From: Saccharopolyspora elongata
GTDB taxonomy: Bacteria; Actinomycetota; Actinomycetes; Mycobacteriales; Pseudonocardiaceae
Direction: 5' to 3'
DNA: 64,000 nucleotides
Assembly (NCBI RefSeq): GCF_004348985.1
Contig: NZ_SMKW01000001.1
Span: forward strand, 287,834-351,833
Made by a program: the position numbers and the translations under genes. This document shows, one piece after another, positions 52,221-61,324 of this stretch. The stretch's first letter is position 1, and every line of letters begins with the position of its first letter. The notes below the pieces were generated by a model, which saw only the letters and a program-made list of their open reading frames with translations, had not been told where the DNA came from and did no database searches.

Positions 52221-53401
52221 CGTTTTCCTCCTCTGCGGCGCTTGCCCGGGATCGCTTCCGGTCGGGGAACCCGGACCTCCCACTCCGTTCCCTCTCCGGG
52301 CGTGGTGTCGAGCGTGATCGTGCCACCCATCGACTCCACGCGGCCCCGAATCGACTTGGCCACGCCCAACCGTCCCTCGGCGGCGGCTTCTTCGAGGCGG
52401 CCCTCGGGGATGCCCGGGCCGTCGTCGCGAACGGTGAGCACGACCTCGTCCGGCAGCTCCTCCAGCAGCACCCACGCCTGGGCATCCTCGCCGGCGTGCT
52501 TCTCGACGTTCGCCAGCGCTTCCCGCGCCACCGCGAACAGGTCGCTGCTCAGCGGCTCCGGCAACCGCACCGGATTGCCCGGTATCGACACGTTGATCCG
52601 GCCGGTGCGCAGCACCTGCAGCCGCGCGGCGAGGTCGACCTCACCGTCCTCCGTGGTTTCCTGCGGCGTCGTGGCGACCAGCGCGCGCAGCGCGATCTCC
52701 TGCTCTCCCGCGAGTTTCGCCAGCTCGGCCGCTTCGCCGCCGAGCTCCGCGCCGCGTCGACGCACCCGCGCGAGCACCTGCAGCACGCTGTCGTGGATGT
52801 TGCGCGCCAGCCGTTCCCGCTCGGCGGTCGCGGCCTCCGCGCGCAGCGCGCGGGCCAGCCGATCGGTGGACCGGCGCGCGGTGTCCGAAGCCAGGCCGAT
52901 CACCAGGCCGGTGCCGACCAGCAGCAGGGTGTCCAGCGACATGGTCTGGTCGCTGAAGCCGCGGATCAGGTAGTTGCTGGCCGCCGCGATGATCCCGGCG
53001 GCCAGCCCGCCGAACACGCCCCACTGCGAGGCGGCGGCGGTGACCATCGTCGGGTGCCACACCGTCACCACCGTCGGGAGGTTGTCGAGCATCTGGTGCT
53101 CGGTGAGGATGAATTCGTTGCTGAGGAACAGCGCGGACACCACGATGCAGTCGATCAGCACCATCCGGTTGGTGCGCCCCGCGCGGGACCAGTACCGCCA
53201 GACGGTGAACGCGGTCCACACGCCCATCAGGAAGATGACCACCGCCGCCAGCCACGGCCGCTCGTAATCGCCGAGCTGGTAGAAGAACCAGAAGCAGGCG
53301 TAGAGGAACGTGACCACGCGGAACACGTTGTGCCCGCGCCAAAGCGGCGAGCGGCCGTCGGCCACCTGCGGCTGGCGCGACGGCTGTTGCGGATTGCCCA
53401 C
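52217..53401 (-). CDS. MacS-like sensor histidine kinase (DUF5931)
   Basis: 394 aa from GTG 53401 (VGNPQQPSRQPQVADGRSPL), RBS AAGGAG. Five to six membrane helices (about 30-170) without a large external loop precede a HisKA_3 dimerisation domain with the phosphorylated His in ERLARNIHDSVLQVLARVRR. The ATPase domain has NVEKHAGEDA and VRDDGPGIPEGRLEEAAAEG. The arrangement resembles MacS of Streptomyces. Coupled to the response regulator. Confidence 0.88.
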   Translation of the reverse strand: MGNPQQPSRQPQVADGRSPLWRGHNVFRVVTFLYACFWFFYQLGDYERPWLAAVVIFLMGVWTAFTVWRYWSRAGRTNRMVLIDCIVVSALFLSNEFILTEHQMLDNLPTVVTVWHPTMVTAAASQWGVFGGLAAGIIAAASNYLIRGFSDQTMSLDTLLLVGTGLVIGLASDTARRSTDRLARALRAEAATAERERLARNIHDSVLQVLARVRRRGAELGGEAAELAKLAGEQEIALRALVATTPQETTEDGEVDLAARLQVLRTGRINVSIPGNPVRLPEPLSSDLFAVAREALANVEKHAGEDAQAWVLLEELPDEVVLTVRDDGPGIPEGRLEEAAAEGRLGVAKSIRGRVESMGGTITLDTTPGEGTEWEVRVPRPEAIPGKRRRGGKR

Positions 53402-53575
53402 ATTCGCTCCTTCCCCAGCGGACCATCCTGCCGTACATCGAGGTTGGCGGAGACCGCCGGATCGAGCACTCTGCGTGTTTGTGATCACGACGAGCATCGC
53501 CCCGAATGGCCCGAGTGGCGAGCTTCGGCCGGGCGGTCCGCTGTGCGAGGCTCGGCGGGGGAGGTGATCGGCTTG

Positions 53576-54772
53576 GTGGGGGGATGGCTGCTGTGGCGAC
53601 TGCGGCCAGCGGCGATCGCCTACGTGCTCACCGTGCAGGCGATCGCATTGGTGCTGGTCGTGCTGGTCTTCGTGACGAGCCGGTCGCCGCTGCCGCGCGA
53701 GCTGCTGACCTTCGCGATGCTGGCCGCCACCGCCGGGACGGTCATCGTGATCACCTCGGTGTCGATCAACGTGCAGCGGCAGGTGCGGCGGAACCCGTGG
53801 ACGCTGCACATCGCCTACCTGGCCGCCGGAATCCTCACGCTGCCGCCGAACCTGCTGGTGCTCCTGCTGCTCGGGCCGACGCTGCACGGCGTGCTGGACG
53901 GCCGCCCGGAGCTGCACCGCTGGCTGTTCACCACGGCGGCCACCACGATCGCCACGCTGTCCGCGCGGTTCCTCATCGGCTGGTCGGAACCCGGCTGGTC
54001 GCCGGCGCAGTTCGTGCTGACCGGCGCGGTGCTGCTGCTGGTGCGGGCCTTCGTGGTCGCCGGCGGCATCCGGCTGCGCAACCCGTCGGCGGCGCGGGCG
54101 GACGTGGTGGGCGAGCCGATCGACGTGCTGCTCGGCATCGTCGCGGCGAGCCTGGGCGGGCTGCTGGCGGTGGCGGTGCACAGCGAGCCGGGCAGCGCCC
54201 TGCTGGCCGGGCCGCCGCTGGTCCTGCTGGACCTGGCGGGCCAGCTGCCGCAGTGGCGGCGGTCCGCGCAGCGGGACGGCAAGACGGGCCTGGCCAACGC
54301 CGCGCACTGGGAGCGGTTGGCGCGCAACGAACTCCACCGGGCGCAGACCCGCGGCCAGCCCGTCTCGCTGCTGCTGCTCGACCTCGACCACTTCAAGCGG
54401 GTCAACGACGAGATCGGGCACCTGGCGGGCGACACGGTGCTCGCGGCCGTCGCGATGATGCTGCGCAGCAGCGTGCGGCGGGAAGACGTGGTCGGCCGCT
54501 TCGGCGGCGAGGAGTTCGTGGTGCTGCTGCCGGGCACGGACACCGGCGTCGCGTGCGCGGTGGCGGACCGGGTCCGGGCGTCGACGGCCGCGTTGTCAGT
54601 GCCCGCCCGCGACGTCCACGGGCGGCACCGGGAGCTCGACGACCTGACGGTCAGCATCGGCGTGGCCACCACGTCCCGCTTCGGCTACGAGCTCACCGAC
54701 CTGCTGGTGGCCGCAGATGCGGCCCTCCTAGCGGCGAAGTCCGGCGGCCGCAACGCGGTCACCCTCGCCTGA
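53576..54772 (+). CDS. Membrane-bound diguanylate cyclase (GGDEF)
   Basis: 398 aa from GTG 53576; GTG 53564 and TTG 53573 are alternatives around a GGGGGAGG site. About six to seven membrane helices (1-220) precede a GGDEF domain (about 240-398) with LLLLDLDHFKRVNDEIGHLA and the active site GRFGGEEFVVLL. The product-inhibition I-site RRED lies five residues before GGEEF, so it should be active and feedback-controlled. Synthesises cyclic di-GMP. Divergent from the sensor kinase. Confidence 0.88.
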   Translation: MGGWLLWRLRPAAIAYVLTVQAIALVLVVLVFVTSRSPLPRELLTFAMLAATAGTVIVITSVSINVQRQVRRNPWTLHIAYLAAGILTLPPNLLVLLLLGPTLHGVLDGRPELHRWLFTTAATTIATLSARFLIGWSEPGWSPAQFVLTGAVLLLVRAFVVAGGIRLRNPSAARADVVGEPIDVLLGIVAASLGGLLAVAVHSEPGSALLAGPPLVLLDLAGQLPQWRRSAQRDGKTGLANAAHWERLARNELHRAQTRGQPVSLLLLDLDHFKRVNDEIGHLAGDTVLAAVAMMLRSSVRREDVVGRFGGEEFVVLLPGTDTGVACAVADRVRASTAALSVPARDVHGRHRELDDLTVSIGVATTSRFGYELTDLLVAADAALLAAKSGGRNAVTLA

Positions 54773-54786
54773 AGGCTGCTTCCGCA

Positions 54787-54815
54787 GGTGGGCTAAGCGG
54801 CTGCGCCGCTTCAAG
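54787..54815 (+). repeat. Terminal fragment of dispersed intergenic repeat
   Basis: GGTGGGCTAAGCGGCTGCGCCGCTTCAA: the conserved hairpin end (stem 54795-54811) only. It lies between convergent GGDEF and AI-2E genes, where it may act as a terminator. Confidence 0.65.
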
Positions 54816-54865
54816 GACAACGAACACCCCACGCCACAGCGTTCAGAACAGCCCCTTGAACCCCG

Positions 54866-56044
54866 TCAGGCCTCGGAGTTCTGCGGCGCCTGTTCCGGCT
54901 TCTCGTCCGGGGTCTCGTCGGGCGGCGGTGGTTCCGCTTCGGCCTCCCCGGCGGGTTCGGCCGGTTGCTCCGGTTCCTCCTCCACCAGCGAGCGGATCGC
55001 CGAGTTCAGCACCGCGACCATCGGCACCGCGAGCAGCGCGCCGACGATGCCCGAGACCACCACGCCGATGCTGATCGCCAGCACCACGCCCAGCGCGTGG
55101 ATCTGCACGGCGCGGCCCAGGATCAGCGGCTGCAGCACGTTGCCCTCGATCTGCTGCACCGCGAGCACGATGCCGACCACGATCAGCGCGACGACCCAGC
55201 CCTTGGTCACCAGCGCCACCAGCACCGCGACCGCACCGGAGGCCACCGCGCCGACGATCGGCACGAAACCACCGAGGAACACCAGCGCCGCCAGCGGGAT
55301 CGCCAGCGGCACGCCCAGGATCATCAGGCCCGTGCCGATGCCGAGCGCGTCCACCACCGCGACCAGCGCAGTCGCCCGCACGAAGCCGACCAGCGACGCG
55401 AAGCCCTTGCAGCCGGCGACGTCGACCCGGTGCCGCACGTGCTTCGGCGCCAGCTTCGTCACGAACAGCCACACCCCGCGGCCGTCGTGCAGGAAGTAGA
55501 TCAGCGTGAACAGCGCCAGCACCAAGCCGGTGAGGAAGTTGCCGAAGGTGCCCGCGGTGGACAGCGCGCCGCTGGTCAACGCCGCCTGGTTGGCGGCCAG
55601 CCATTCCTGGGCCTGCGTCAGGTATTGGCCTATCTGCTCCTCGTTGATGTGCAGCGGGCCCTGCGCCAGCGAGTCCTTGAGCTGGTTGAGGCTGGCGACG
55701 ACCTGGCGCTGCAGGTCGGGGAAGCCCTCGATGAACGCGTTGATGACGAAGGTGAGGACGCCGCCGACGACTGCGAGCCCGCCGATCAGCACCATCGCGG
55801 TGGCCAGCGCCCGCGGCACGCCGCGCCGGGCCAGCGAGGACACGATCGGGGCCAGCAGCGCCGACAGCAGCAGCGCGATGGCCACCGGGATCACGACGAC
55901 GTAGATCTGGCCGATGACCAGCCCCACCACGTACAGGGCGCCGAGTACCACCACCAACCGCCAGCTCAACGCCGCCGAGACGCGGAGCACGCGGGGAATC
56001 GACGCCGCCGCGTCGTCCCGGGTGGTGATCTTGAAGTCGTTCAC
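54866..56044 (-). CDS. AI-2E family transporter (PerM-like)
   Basis: A 392-aa integral membrane protein, start ATG 56044. About eight helices; family features are VVVLGALYVVGLVIGQIYVV, the central soluble region (about 120-190), then VDALGIGTGLMILGVPLAIP, GGFVPIVGAVASG and QQIEGNVLQPLILGRAVQIH. The C-terminal 45 residues are acidic and proline-rich. Substrate of actinobacterial members is unknown. Confidence 0.88.
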   Translation of the reverse strand: MNDFKITTRDDAAASIPRVLRVSAALSWRLVVVLGALYVVGLVIGQIYVVVIPVAIALLLSALLAPIVSSLARRGVPRALATAMVLIGGLAVVGGVLTFVINAFIEGFPDLQRQVVASLNQLKDSLAQGPLHINEEQIGQYLTQAQEWLAANQAALTSGALSTAGTFGNFLTGLVLALFTLIYFLHDGRGVWLFVTKLAPKHVRHRVDVAGCKGFASLVGFVRATALVAVVDALGIGTGLMILGVPLAIPLAALVFLGGFVPIVGAVASGAVAVLVALVTKGWVVALIVVGIVLAVQQIEGNVLQPLILGRAVQIHALGVVLAISIGVVVSGIVGALLAVPMVAVLNSAIRSLVEEEPEQPAEPAGEAEAEPPPPDETPDEKPEQAPQNSEA

Positions 56045-56245
56045 CCTGCCACCGTAGCGCCGACCACCGGACCCGGGGGCGGAATGACCACGGCGTGCAA
56101 TCGGGTCGGAACACCAGTAACACGATGTGGCGAAGCTGTCGCTCTGTGCTTACGGAAGTGGCGGTTGTGGTGAAAGAGTGCGCGGCGGCGAGGAGGCAGG
56201 GTCCAACAGGGAGTCGCCCGAAGCCGAGGAGGTTCTGGCACCGAG

Positions 56246-57109
56246 ATGTCCGGCCGCTACCGCACGACGGGAGCCGCCCGACCGTGGCGGCTGCTGACCC
56301 GTGCCCTGGTGGTGGCGGGCGCGACGGCGGCCGGAACCTCCGCGGCTTGGCTCATCGGCACCGGGCTCCCGGCGGACGCCGCGAACCTCGCCCCGGCCGC
56401 GCCCGCCGACGAATCGGCCGCGCCGCCGGAATCGGCGAACCCGCCGGCCGCGCCGGTGGAAGGTGCGACCACCGACCGGTCCGGCCCGGCGGAGTTCTCG
56501 CTCGGCCGCCTGAACCCGGTCGAGCTGGTCCGGTCCGAGCCGGCGGAGCGGTTGCTCGACGCGGCGAAGCCGGTGACCGGCGTGCTGCAGGAGTCCGCCG
56601 ACGGCGTCCGGCACGTCGCGGGCGACGCGCTGTCGGTGACCGAAGCCCAGGCGGGTGCGCTGTCCACGTCCGTCGACAGTGGACTGGACGGGCTCGAAGG
56701 CCCGCTGCTGTCCGGGGAAACCGCCCCGCAGCAGGGTTTTTCGCCGTCCGCGCCGCTTCCGCAGGCCGCACCGGCGCCGGGCGCAGCGCCCGCCGTCCCG
56801 CAGCCGACGCAGCTGGTCGAGCACCAGCGGTCGCCGGAGCAGGCGGACGCGGTCACCCGGCCGCGCGCGCCGGAACCCGCTGAGGCGCCCGGAAACCAGG
56901 GCTGGCCAAGGCCTTTCGCCCTGCCCACGCTGCCCGGTGCGCCCGGCTGCGGTGGTACCGGCGACGGGCCGCAGCACAACCCCGCCGCGGTCGGCTGCTA
57001 CCCGGCCGAACCGGCCCGCACCCCCGTCTTCGCCGGGGCGTCGACCCGCGACATCGCCAGCACGCTGCTCAGCGCGCCCGAACCGCAGCCGGGCACTACA
57101 CCCGACTAG
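56246..57109 (+). CDS. Secreted Ala/Pro-rich protein, function unknown
   Basis: 287 aa from ATG 56246 (MSGRYRTTGAARPWRLLTRA), with an Arg-rich n-region, a hydrophobic LVVAGATAAGTSAAWLIGTG and a cleavage site near ADA. The remainder is low-complexity Ala/Pro/Glu, with a C-terminal GAPGCGGTGDGPQHNPAAVG motif and two cysteines. It is followed by another secreted gene in the same direction. Confidence 0.7.
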   Translation: MSGRYRTTGAARPWRLLTRALVVAGATAAGTSAAWLIGTGLPADAANLAPAAPADESAAPPESANPPAAPVEGATTDRSGPAEFSLGRLNPVELVRSEPAERLLDAAKPVTGVLQESADGVRHVAGDALSVTEAQAGALSTSVDSGLDGLEGPLLSGETAPQQGFSPSAPLPQAAPAPGAAPAVPQPTQLVEHQRSPEQADAVTRPRAPEPAEAPGNQGWPRPFALPTLPGAPGCGGTGDGPQHNPAAVGCYPAEPARTPVFAGASTRDIASTLLSAPEPQPGTTPD

Positions 57110-57286
57110 ACCGCCGCGCGGCGCAGGCGACGGATCTCGTTGCCGCCGAAAGGAAATCCGCCGCGCGCAACCTGGCTCCACATTTCCGATGCCCGCCGTC
57201 TCCCGATGATCAAGTTCCGATGACGGTGTGGCTCCCGCAGTTGATTTTCCTCCCCGGCAGGGGGAAACCTTGTGAAGGAGAGATCC

Positions 57287-58654
57287 ATGCAGACTTGGGC
57301 GAAGCGCGGTGTGCAAGCCGCGCTGGTCACTGGTGGGATGTTGGCCGTCGGCACGGGGGTCGCGTCCGCCAGCCAGGCCTGCCCGGAGCGTCCGACCCCG
57401 CCGCTGGGCGAATCGATGCTCCCCCCAGTACTCGACGAGCTCGGAGACGATGCGGTGCCTGCCGATCGGTGCTTCGCGGGTGAGCTGTTCCCCGAGAGCT
57501 CCGGCGCGCGGTACAACGCGCCGCTGGTGGAGCCGCGGACCAGCCACCCGGTCACCGCGATCGCGGGCACCATCGACCCGGTGCGCGACCTGCTGCCGGC
57601 CGTCGAGAACGAGCTGACCCGGGAGATGCCGGCGCTGCGCGACTGGCACATCCCGGCGCAGACCGCCCCGCTGCACTTGGCCGGCTGGGTCGCCGACCCC
57701 GCCGAAGCCCGGCCGCTGGACCTCGTGCCCGGCCTGTCGCCCTTCGCCGGCGACCGCCCGGTCACGCCCGCCGAGGGCTTCCACCGCTCGCTGAGCTGGG
57801 CAGGTCCCATCGGTGCCGTCATCCAGGGAGGTGCCAACACCCTCGACGAGGGTGCTTTTCAAACGGGTGCGCTCCTGGATGTCCCTGCAGACCTCGTGAT
57901 CCCGCACGACGACCTGGTCTACTTCGACGGCTTCAGCACCCCGGCCGGCGGCATCGTCGAGCTCTGGGAGGGCGCGCTGTCCCGCGGCCAGGGCGGCCTG
58001 GTGACGCCGGACCAGGTGGACCTCACCACCGCGGAGCTGCCCGGGCTGCGCAGCGACCTGCGCACCGTGCCGCACGAGGTGCTGGCCGGGGCGCTGTCCG
58101 CGGTCGCCGCCGAGCCGGCGCCGCGCGCCGACCTCGTGCCGCTGGAGGTGCCGGGCGAGCACCAGGTGAAGGCCAACGAGATCCCGGACCTCACCGGAAT
58201 CCCCCTGGTCAGCGTGTCCCGGACGCCGGGCACCACGCAGCGCGGCGAGTCCCCCGGCGTGACGGCGCCGCTGCCGGCGCTGGGCGAGCTCAACGCGTTC
58301 AGCGGCGGCCAGACCTCGGTGCCGCAGGTCAGCCGGATCTCCTCCGCGCTGGACGGCACCGCGGCGCGCAGCGAGGAGCCGGTGTTCACGGCTGCGCCGC
58401 TGCGCTCCGACGTGGCGGTCACGGTGCTGAACGAGCTGGCCGCGGCGGTGCCCCCGGAGCAGGTCGTCACGCAGAACCCGTTCCGGCCGGTGCCCGCGCC
58501 GCGGACCGGCGGCATGGCGCTGCCGGTGCTCGACGGCGGCGTCCCGGACATCACGGCGGTGCAGGGCCACACGCTCCCGATGCCGGGCGTGACCTCGGAC
58601 GGCGTCCTGCGCTCCCTGGAGAACGCGGACACGGTCGTGTTCAACCGGATCTGA
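57287..58654 (+). CDS. Secreted protein, function unknown
   Basis: 455 aa from ATG 57287 after GAAGGAGAG (MQTWAKRGVQAALVTGGMLA); ATG 57272 is also in frame. Sec signal cleaved around ASA/SQA. The mature part holds repeated acidic/hydrophobic segments of the type VRDLLPAVENELTREMPALR and GAVIQGGANTLDEGAFQTGA, suggesting amphipathic repeats. No family recognised. Together with the preceding gene it may form a surface protein pair. Confidence 0.72.
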   Translation: MQTWAKRGVQAALVTGGMLAVGTGVASASQACPERPTPPLGESMLPPVLDELGDDAVPADRCFAGELFPESSGARYNAPLVEPRTSHPVTAIAGTIDPVRDLLPAVENELTREMPALRDWHIPAQTAPLHLAGWVADPAEARPLDLVPGLSPFAGDRPVTPAEGFHRSLSWAGPIGAVIQGGANTLDEGAFQTGALLDVPADLVIPHDDLVYFDGFSTPAGGIVELWEGALSRGQGGLVTPDQVDLTTAELPGLRSDLRTVPHEVLAGALSAVAAEPAPRADLVPLEVPGEHQVKANEIPDLTGIPLVSVSRTPGTTQRGESPGVTAPLPALGELNAFSGGQTSVPQVSRISSALDGTAARSEEPVFTAAPLRSDVAVTVLNELAAAVPPEQVVTQNPFRPVPAPRTGGMALPVLDGGVPDITAVQGHTLPMPGVTSDGVLRSLENADTVVFNRI

Positions 58655-58667
58655 TCCGAACGCGAAG

Positions 58668-58700
58668 AAACCGGGGCGAGCACCACGCTCGCCCCGGTTT
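58668..58700 (+). terminator. Rho-independent terminator
   Basis: AAACCGGGGCGAGC (58668-58681) / GCTCGCCCCGGTTT (58687-58700) followed by TTC. Confidence 0.85.
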
Positions 58701-58730
58701 TTCATGCCCACGTCCCGGGTGGCCAAGGAT

Positions 58731-58772
58731 CGTGAGTGTTTTGGATCGTCATGGCGATCCAAAACACTCACG
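58731..58772. repeat. Long palindrome between convergent genes
   Basis: CGTGAGTGTTTTGGATCG (58731-58748), spacer TCATGG, CGATCCAAAACACTCACG (58755-58772): 18-bp perfect arms, ending 5 nt before the mannosyltransferase stop. Confidence 0.85.
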
Positions 58773-58777
58773 AACGG

Positions 58778-60082
58778 CTACGGCACCGGCGCGATTCGAG
58801 GGGCTTCCGGGGCCGCTTCGCCCGGGTCGATCACCGTGCGCCGGGAGCGCCACCACAGCACCGCGTTGTAGAGCAGGAACGCCAGTCCGAAGTAGACGTA
58901 GGAGTTGCCGATCAGCTGCTGGAAGAAGTTCCAGGTCAGCTCCAGGCCGTCGCCCTGGGGCATCTTCCAGTGCGGGCCCATCATGAAGAACCCGGCCGTC
59001 ATGGCGGCCGCGAGCAGCAGCCCCCAGTTCCGCCGGACGTAGCCCGCGCCGAGCAGCAGCACCAGGCCCGGGATCGCCCAAACCCAGTGGTGCGACCAGG
59101 AGATCGGCGACACCAGCAACCCGAGGATGGCGTTGATCGTCACCGCCGTCGGCAGATCCCGCTGCCGGACCGCGTGCACCATCCCCACCACGGCCAGCAC
59201 CAGCGCGAGGAGCGCGAGCAGCCCGAACACCACGGTCAGGCTCGGCGTGGACATCTTGCTCAGCAGCGAGCGCAGCGACTGGTTGCCCGCGTAGGTCGAC
59301 GCGTCGCCGGTGAACTTCGGCCCGAAGGACACGTTGCTGCTGGCCAGCATCTCCTGCAGCCAGAACCGCCGGGCGTTGTCGAAGGTCAGCGCGAAGCCCA
59401 GCAGCACGGTGCCCAGGAAGGTCAGCAGCGAGACCACGATCGTCCGGACATCCCGGCGCAGCAGCGGCAGCAGCAGGAACACCAGCGGCGTCAGCTTGAT
59501 CCCGGCGGCCAGGCCGATCAGCAGGCCGCGGGAGTACGGCAGTTTCTTCGCGCCGTCGGTCCGCCAGAGGCAGTCGATCATGACCAGCGCCATCAGCACG
59601 ATGTTGATCTGCGCGTAGGTGATCGTCTCCAGCACTGGCTCGCTGATCGTGGCCAGCGGCAGCACCGCCGCCGTCACCAGCAGCACCTTGTCCCGGTGCG
59701 CGCGCAGGAACGTCGAGGCGCTGAGCACCACGTACAGCGTCGCGATGAGCGCGAGGTGGCTGACCAGCATGATCACCGCGGTCGAGCCGGCCTTCGGGAT
59801 CAGGGCCAGCGGCGCGAACAGGATCGCCGCGAACGGCGGGTAGATGAACGGCAGCTCCAGCCCGGATTCGGTGGCCGGGAGGCCGTTGTAGAGGTCGCGC
59901 CCGGCCAGCAGCGCCTTCGCGCCGAGCCGGTAGACCTCACCGTCGATGTGGTCGTGCGTGTTGACGGTGGAGACCACCATCACCGCGACCAGCTCCGCGA
60001 CCGCGATCACGGCCAGCAGAGATCGGTGGTCGCGCAACCGCTCCCACAGCGGCGGTCGACCCGCGGTCCCGTGCACCGGCAT
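58778..60082 (-). CDS. GT87-type mannosyltransferase (DUF2029), integral membrane
   Basis: 434 aa from ATG 60082 (MPVHGTAGRPPLWERLRDHR), with GAGGAT upstream. About ten transmembrane helices. The first extracytoplasmic loop has the acidic HDHIDGEVYRLG and GLELPFIYPPFAAILF characteristic of GT-C polyprenyl-phosphate-mannose-dependent alpha-(1,2)-mannosyltransferases. SPISWSHHWVWAIPGLVLL is another family signature. It likely adds mannose to lipomannan or a similar wall glycan outside the membrane. Confidence 0.85.
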   Translation of the reverse strand: MPVHGTAGRPPLWERLRDHRSLLAVIAVAELVAVMVVSTVNTHDHIDGEVYRLGAKALLAGRDLYNGLPATESGLELPFIYPPFAAILFAPLALIPKAGSTAVIMLVSHLALIATLYVVLSASTFLRAHRDKVLLVTAAVLPLATISEPVLETITYAQINIVLMALVMIDCLWRTDGAKKLPYSRGLLIGLAAGIKLTPLVFLLLPLLRRDVRTIVVSLLTFLGTVLLGFALTFDNARRFWLQEMLASSNVSFGPKFTGDASTYAGNQSLRSLLSKMSTPSLTVVFGLLALLALVLAVVGMVHAVRQRDLPTAVTINAILGLLVSPISWSHHWVWAIPGLVLLLGAGYVRRNWGLLLAAAMTAGFFMMGPHWKMPQGDGLELTWNFFQQLIGNSYVYFGLAFLLYNAVLWWRSRRTVIDPGEAAPEAPRIAPVP

Positions 60083-60374
60083 GCACCATCCTCTCGCCTG
60101 CGGCACCTCGACCAGCGTAGGGATTCGATCGGCAGAGGGGACGGCGCGGGGCGTTTTGAGCGCAATGCCACCTATCGATGTTTCACCTGCTCGCCTCATC
60201 AAATCCCGGCCGTCGAGGTGACCTGGGCGGAAACGGTGCGTGAACAACTAACGCACAGTTATGCGCACAGCGTGAATACCACCATTACGGGTGGTGACTG
60301 AGGCCTTGAATTTCGCCCTGCACTGAGGGGAGGCTCAGACGGACTGCTCCGTTTGGTGGGGAGGAGGGGGCCGA

Positions 60375-61226
60375 ATGAGTGTCCTCGAGGTGACCGCACC
60401 GGGCCAGTTGGCGCCGGTTTGGGACGAACTCATCAGCGGACTGAATCTCGGCGTGCTGCTGACCGATGACCGTGGCCAGGTGCTGGCCACCAACGACGTC
60501 GCCGCCGAACTGATGCAGCTGGCCAAGGCCGACCTGCTCACCGGCGCCCGGCCCACCGGCTGGCAGGTGCGCGACGACACCGGCGCCCCGATGCCCGACT
60601 GGGCCGAGCTGGCCGGCCAGGTGTTGCGGGCCGGTTCGCCGCTGTCCATCCCGATGGTGATCGCCCGCAGCGGCCAACCGCTGAGCCGCATCTGGGCGGA
60701 CTACCACGCGGTGCAGGTGCAGGGCCGCCGCCGGGTGCTGGTGCTGCTGCAGCCGGTGCACACCGATGTCCCGCACAGCCGCGGCCTGCTGGACCCGCTG
60801 ACCGGCCTGCCGGCCCGCGTCCTCCTGCTGGACCGGTTGGAGCAGTCGCTGGTTCGCGCCCGCAGCCGCGGCACGCTGTCCACGCTGGTGCTCATCGACG
60901 TGCAGCGGCTGGCCGCCTTCAACGCCGAGTACGGCTTCGACCGGGGCGACGACCTGCTGACCACGCTGGCCGGGCGGCTACGGGAGGGGCTCAGCGACGA
61001 GCACACCGTTGCCCGCTACGGCGGCGACGAGTTCGCGGTGGTCGCGGAGCACCCGAGCGGCACCGGCGAGGAGATCGCCGCGCAGGCGCGGGAGGTGGCG
61101 GGCTGGCCGGTGCGCATCGGCCGAAAGCGAGTTCGTCCCGGATTGCGGGTGAGCTGGGTGACCACCGACGGTCAAGCGTCGGTGCACGCGGTCCTCGCCC
61201 GGGCCGAACAACAGCTCCAACACTAG
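60375..61226 (+). CDS. PAS-GGDEF protein (diguanylate cyclase), cytosolic
   Basis: A 283-aa soluble protein. N-terminal PAS-like domain (about 15-125: ISGLNLGVLLTDDRGQVLAT, NDVAAELMQL) and GGDEF domain (about 140-283) with LVLIDVQRLAAFNAEYGFDR and the active loop VARYGGDEFAVV. No RxxD inhibitory site is evident before it. It is the second c-di-GMP synthase candidate in the window; the stimulus is unknown. Confidence 0.85.
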   Translation: MSVLEVTAPGQLAPVWDELISGLNLGVLLTDDRGQVLATNDVAAELMQLAKADLLTGARPTGWQVRDDTGAPMPDWAELAGQVLRAGSPLSIPMVIARSGQPLSRIWADYHAVQVQGRRRVLVLLQPVHTDVPHSRGLLDPLTGLPARVLLLDRLEQSLVRARSRGTLSTLVLIDVQRLAAFNAEYGFDRGDDLLTTLAGRLREGLSDEHTVARYGGDEFAVVAEHPSGTGEEIAAQAREVAGWPVRIGRKRVRPGLRVSWVTTDGQASVHAVLARAEQQLQH

Positions 61227-61324
61227 GAAAGGAGGTACCGCGTGGGTCTTGAGCAGACCCCGAGCAAGAAACAGGGGGCACCCGCGCGAAGCAGGTGCCC
61301 CCTCCTCATGCCCGTCCGAGTCTC

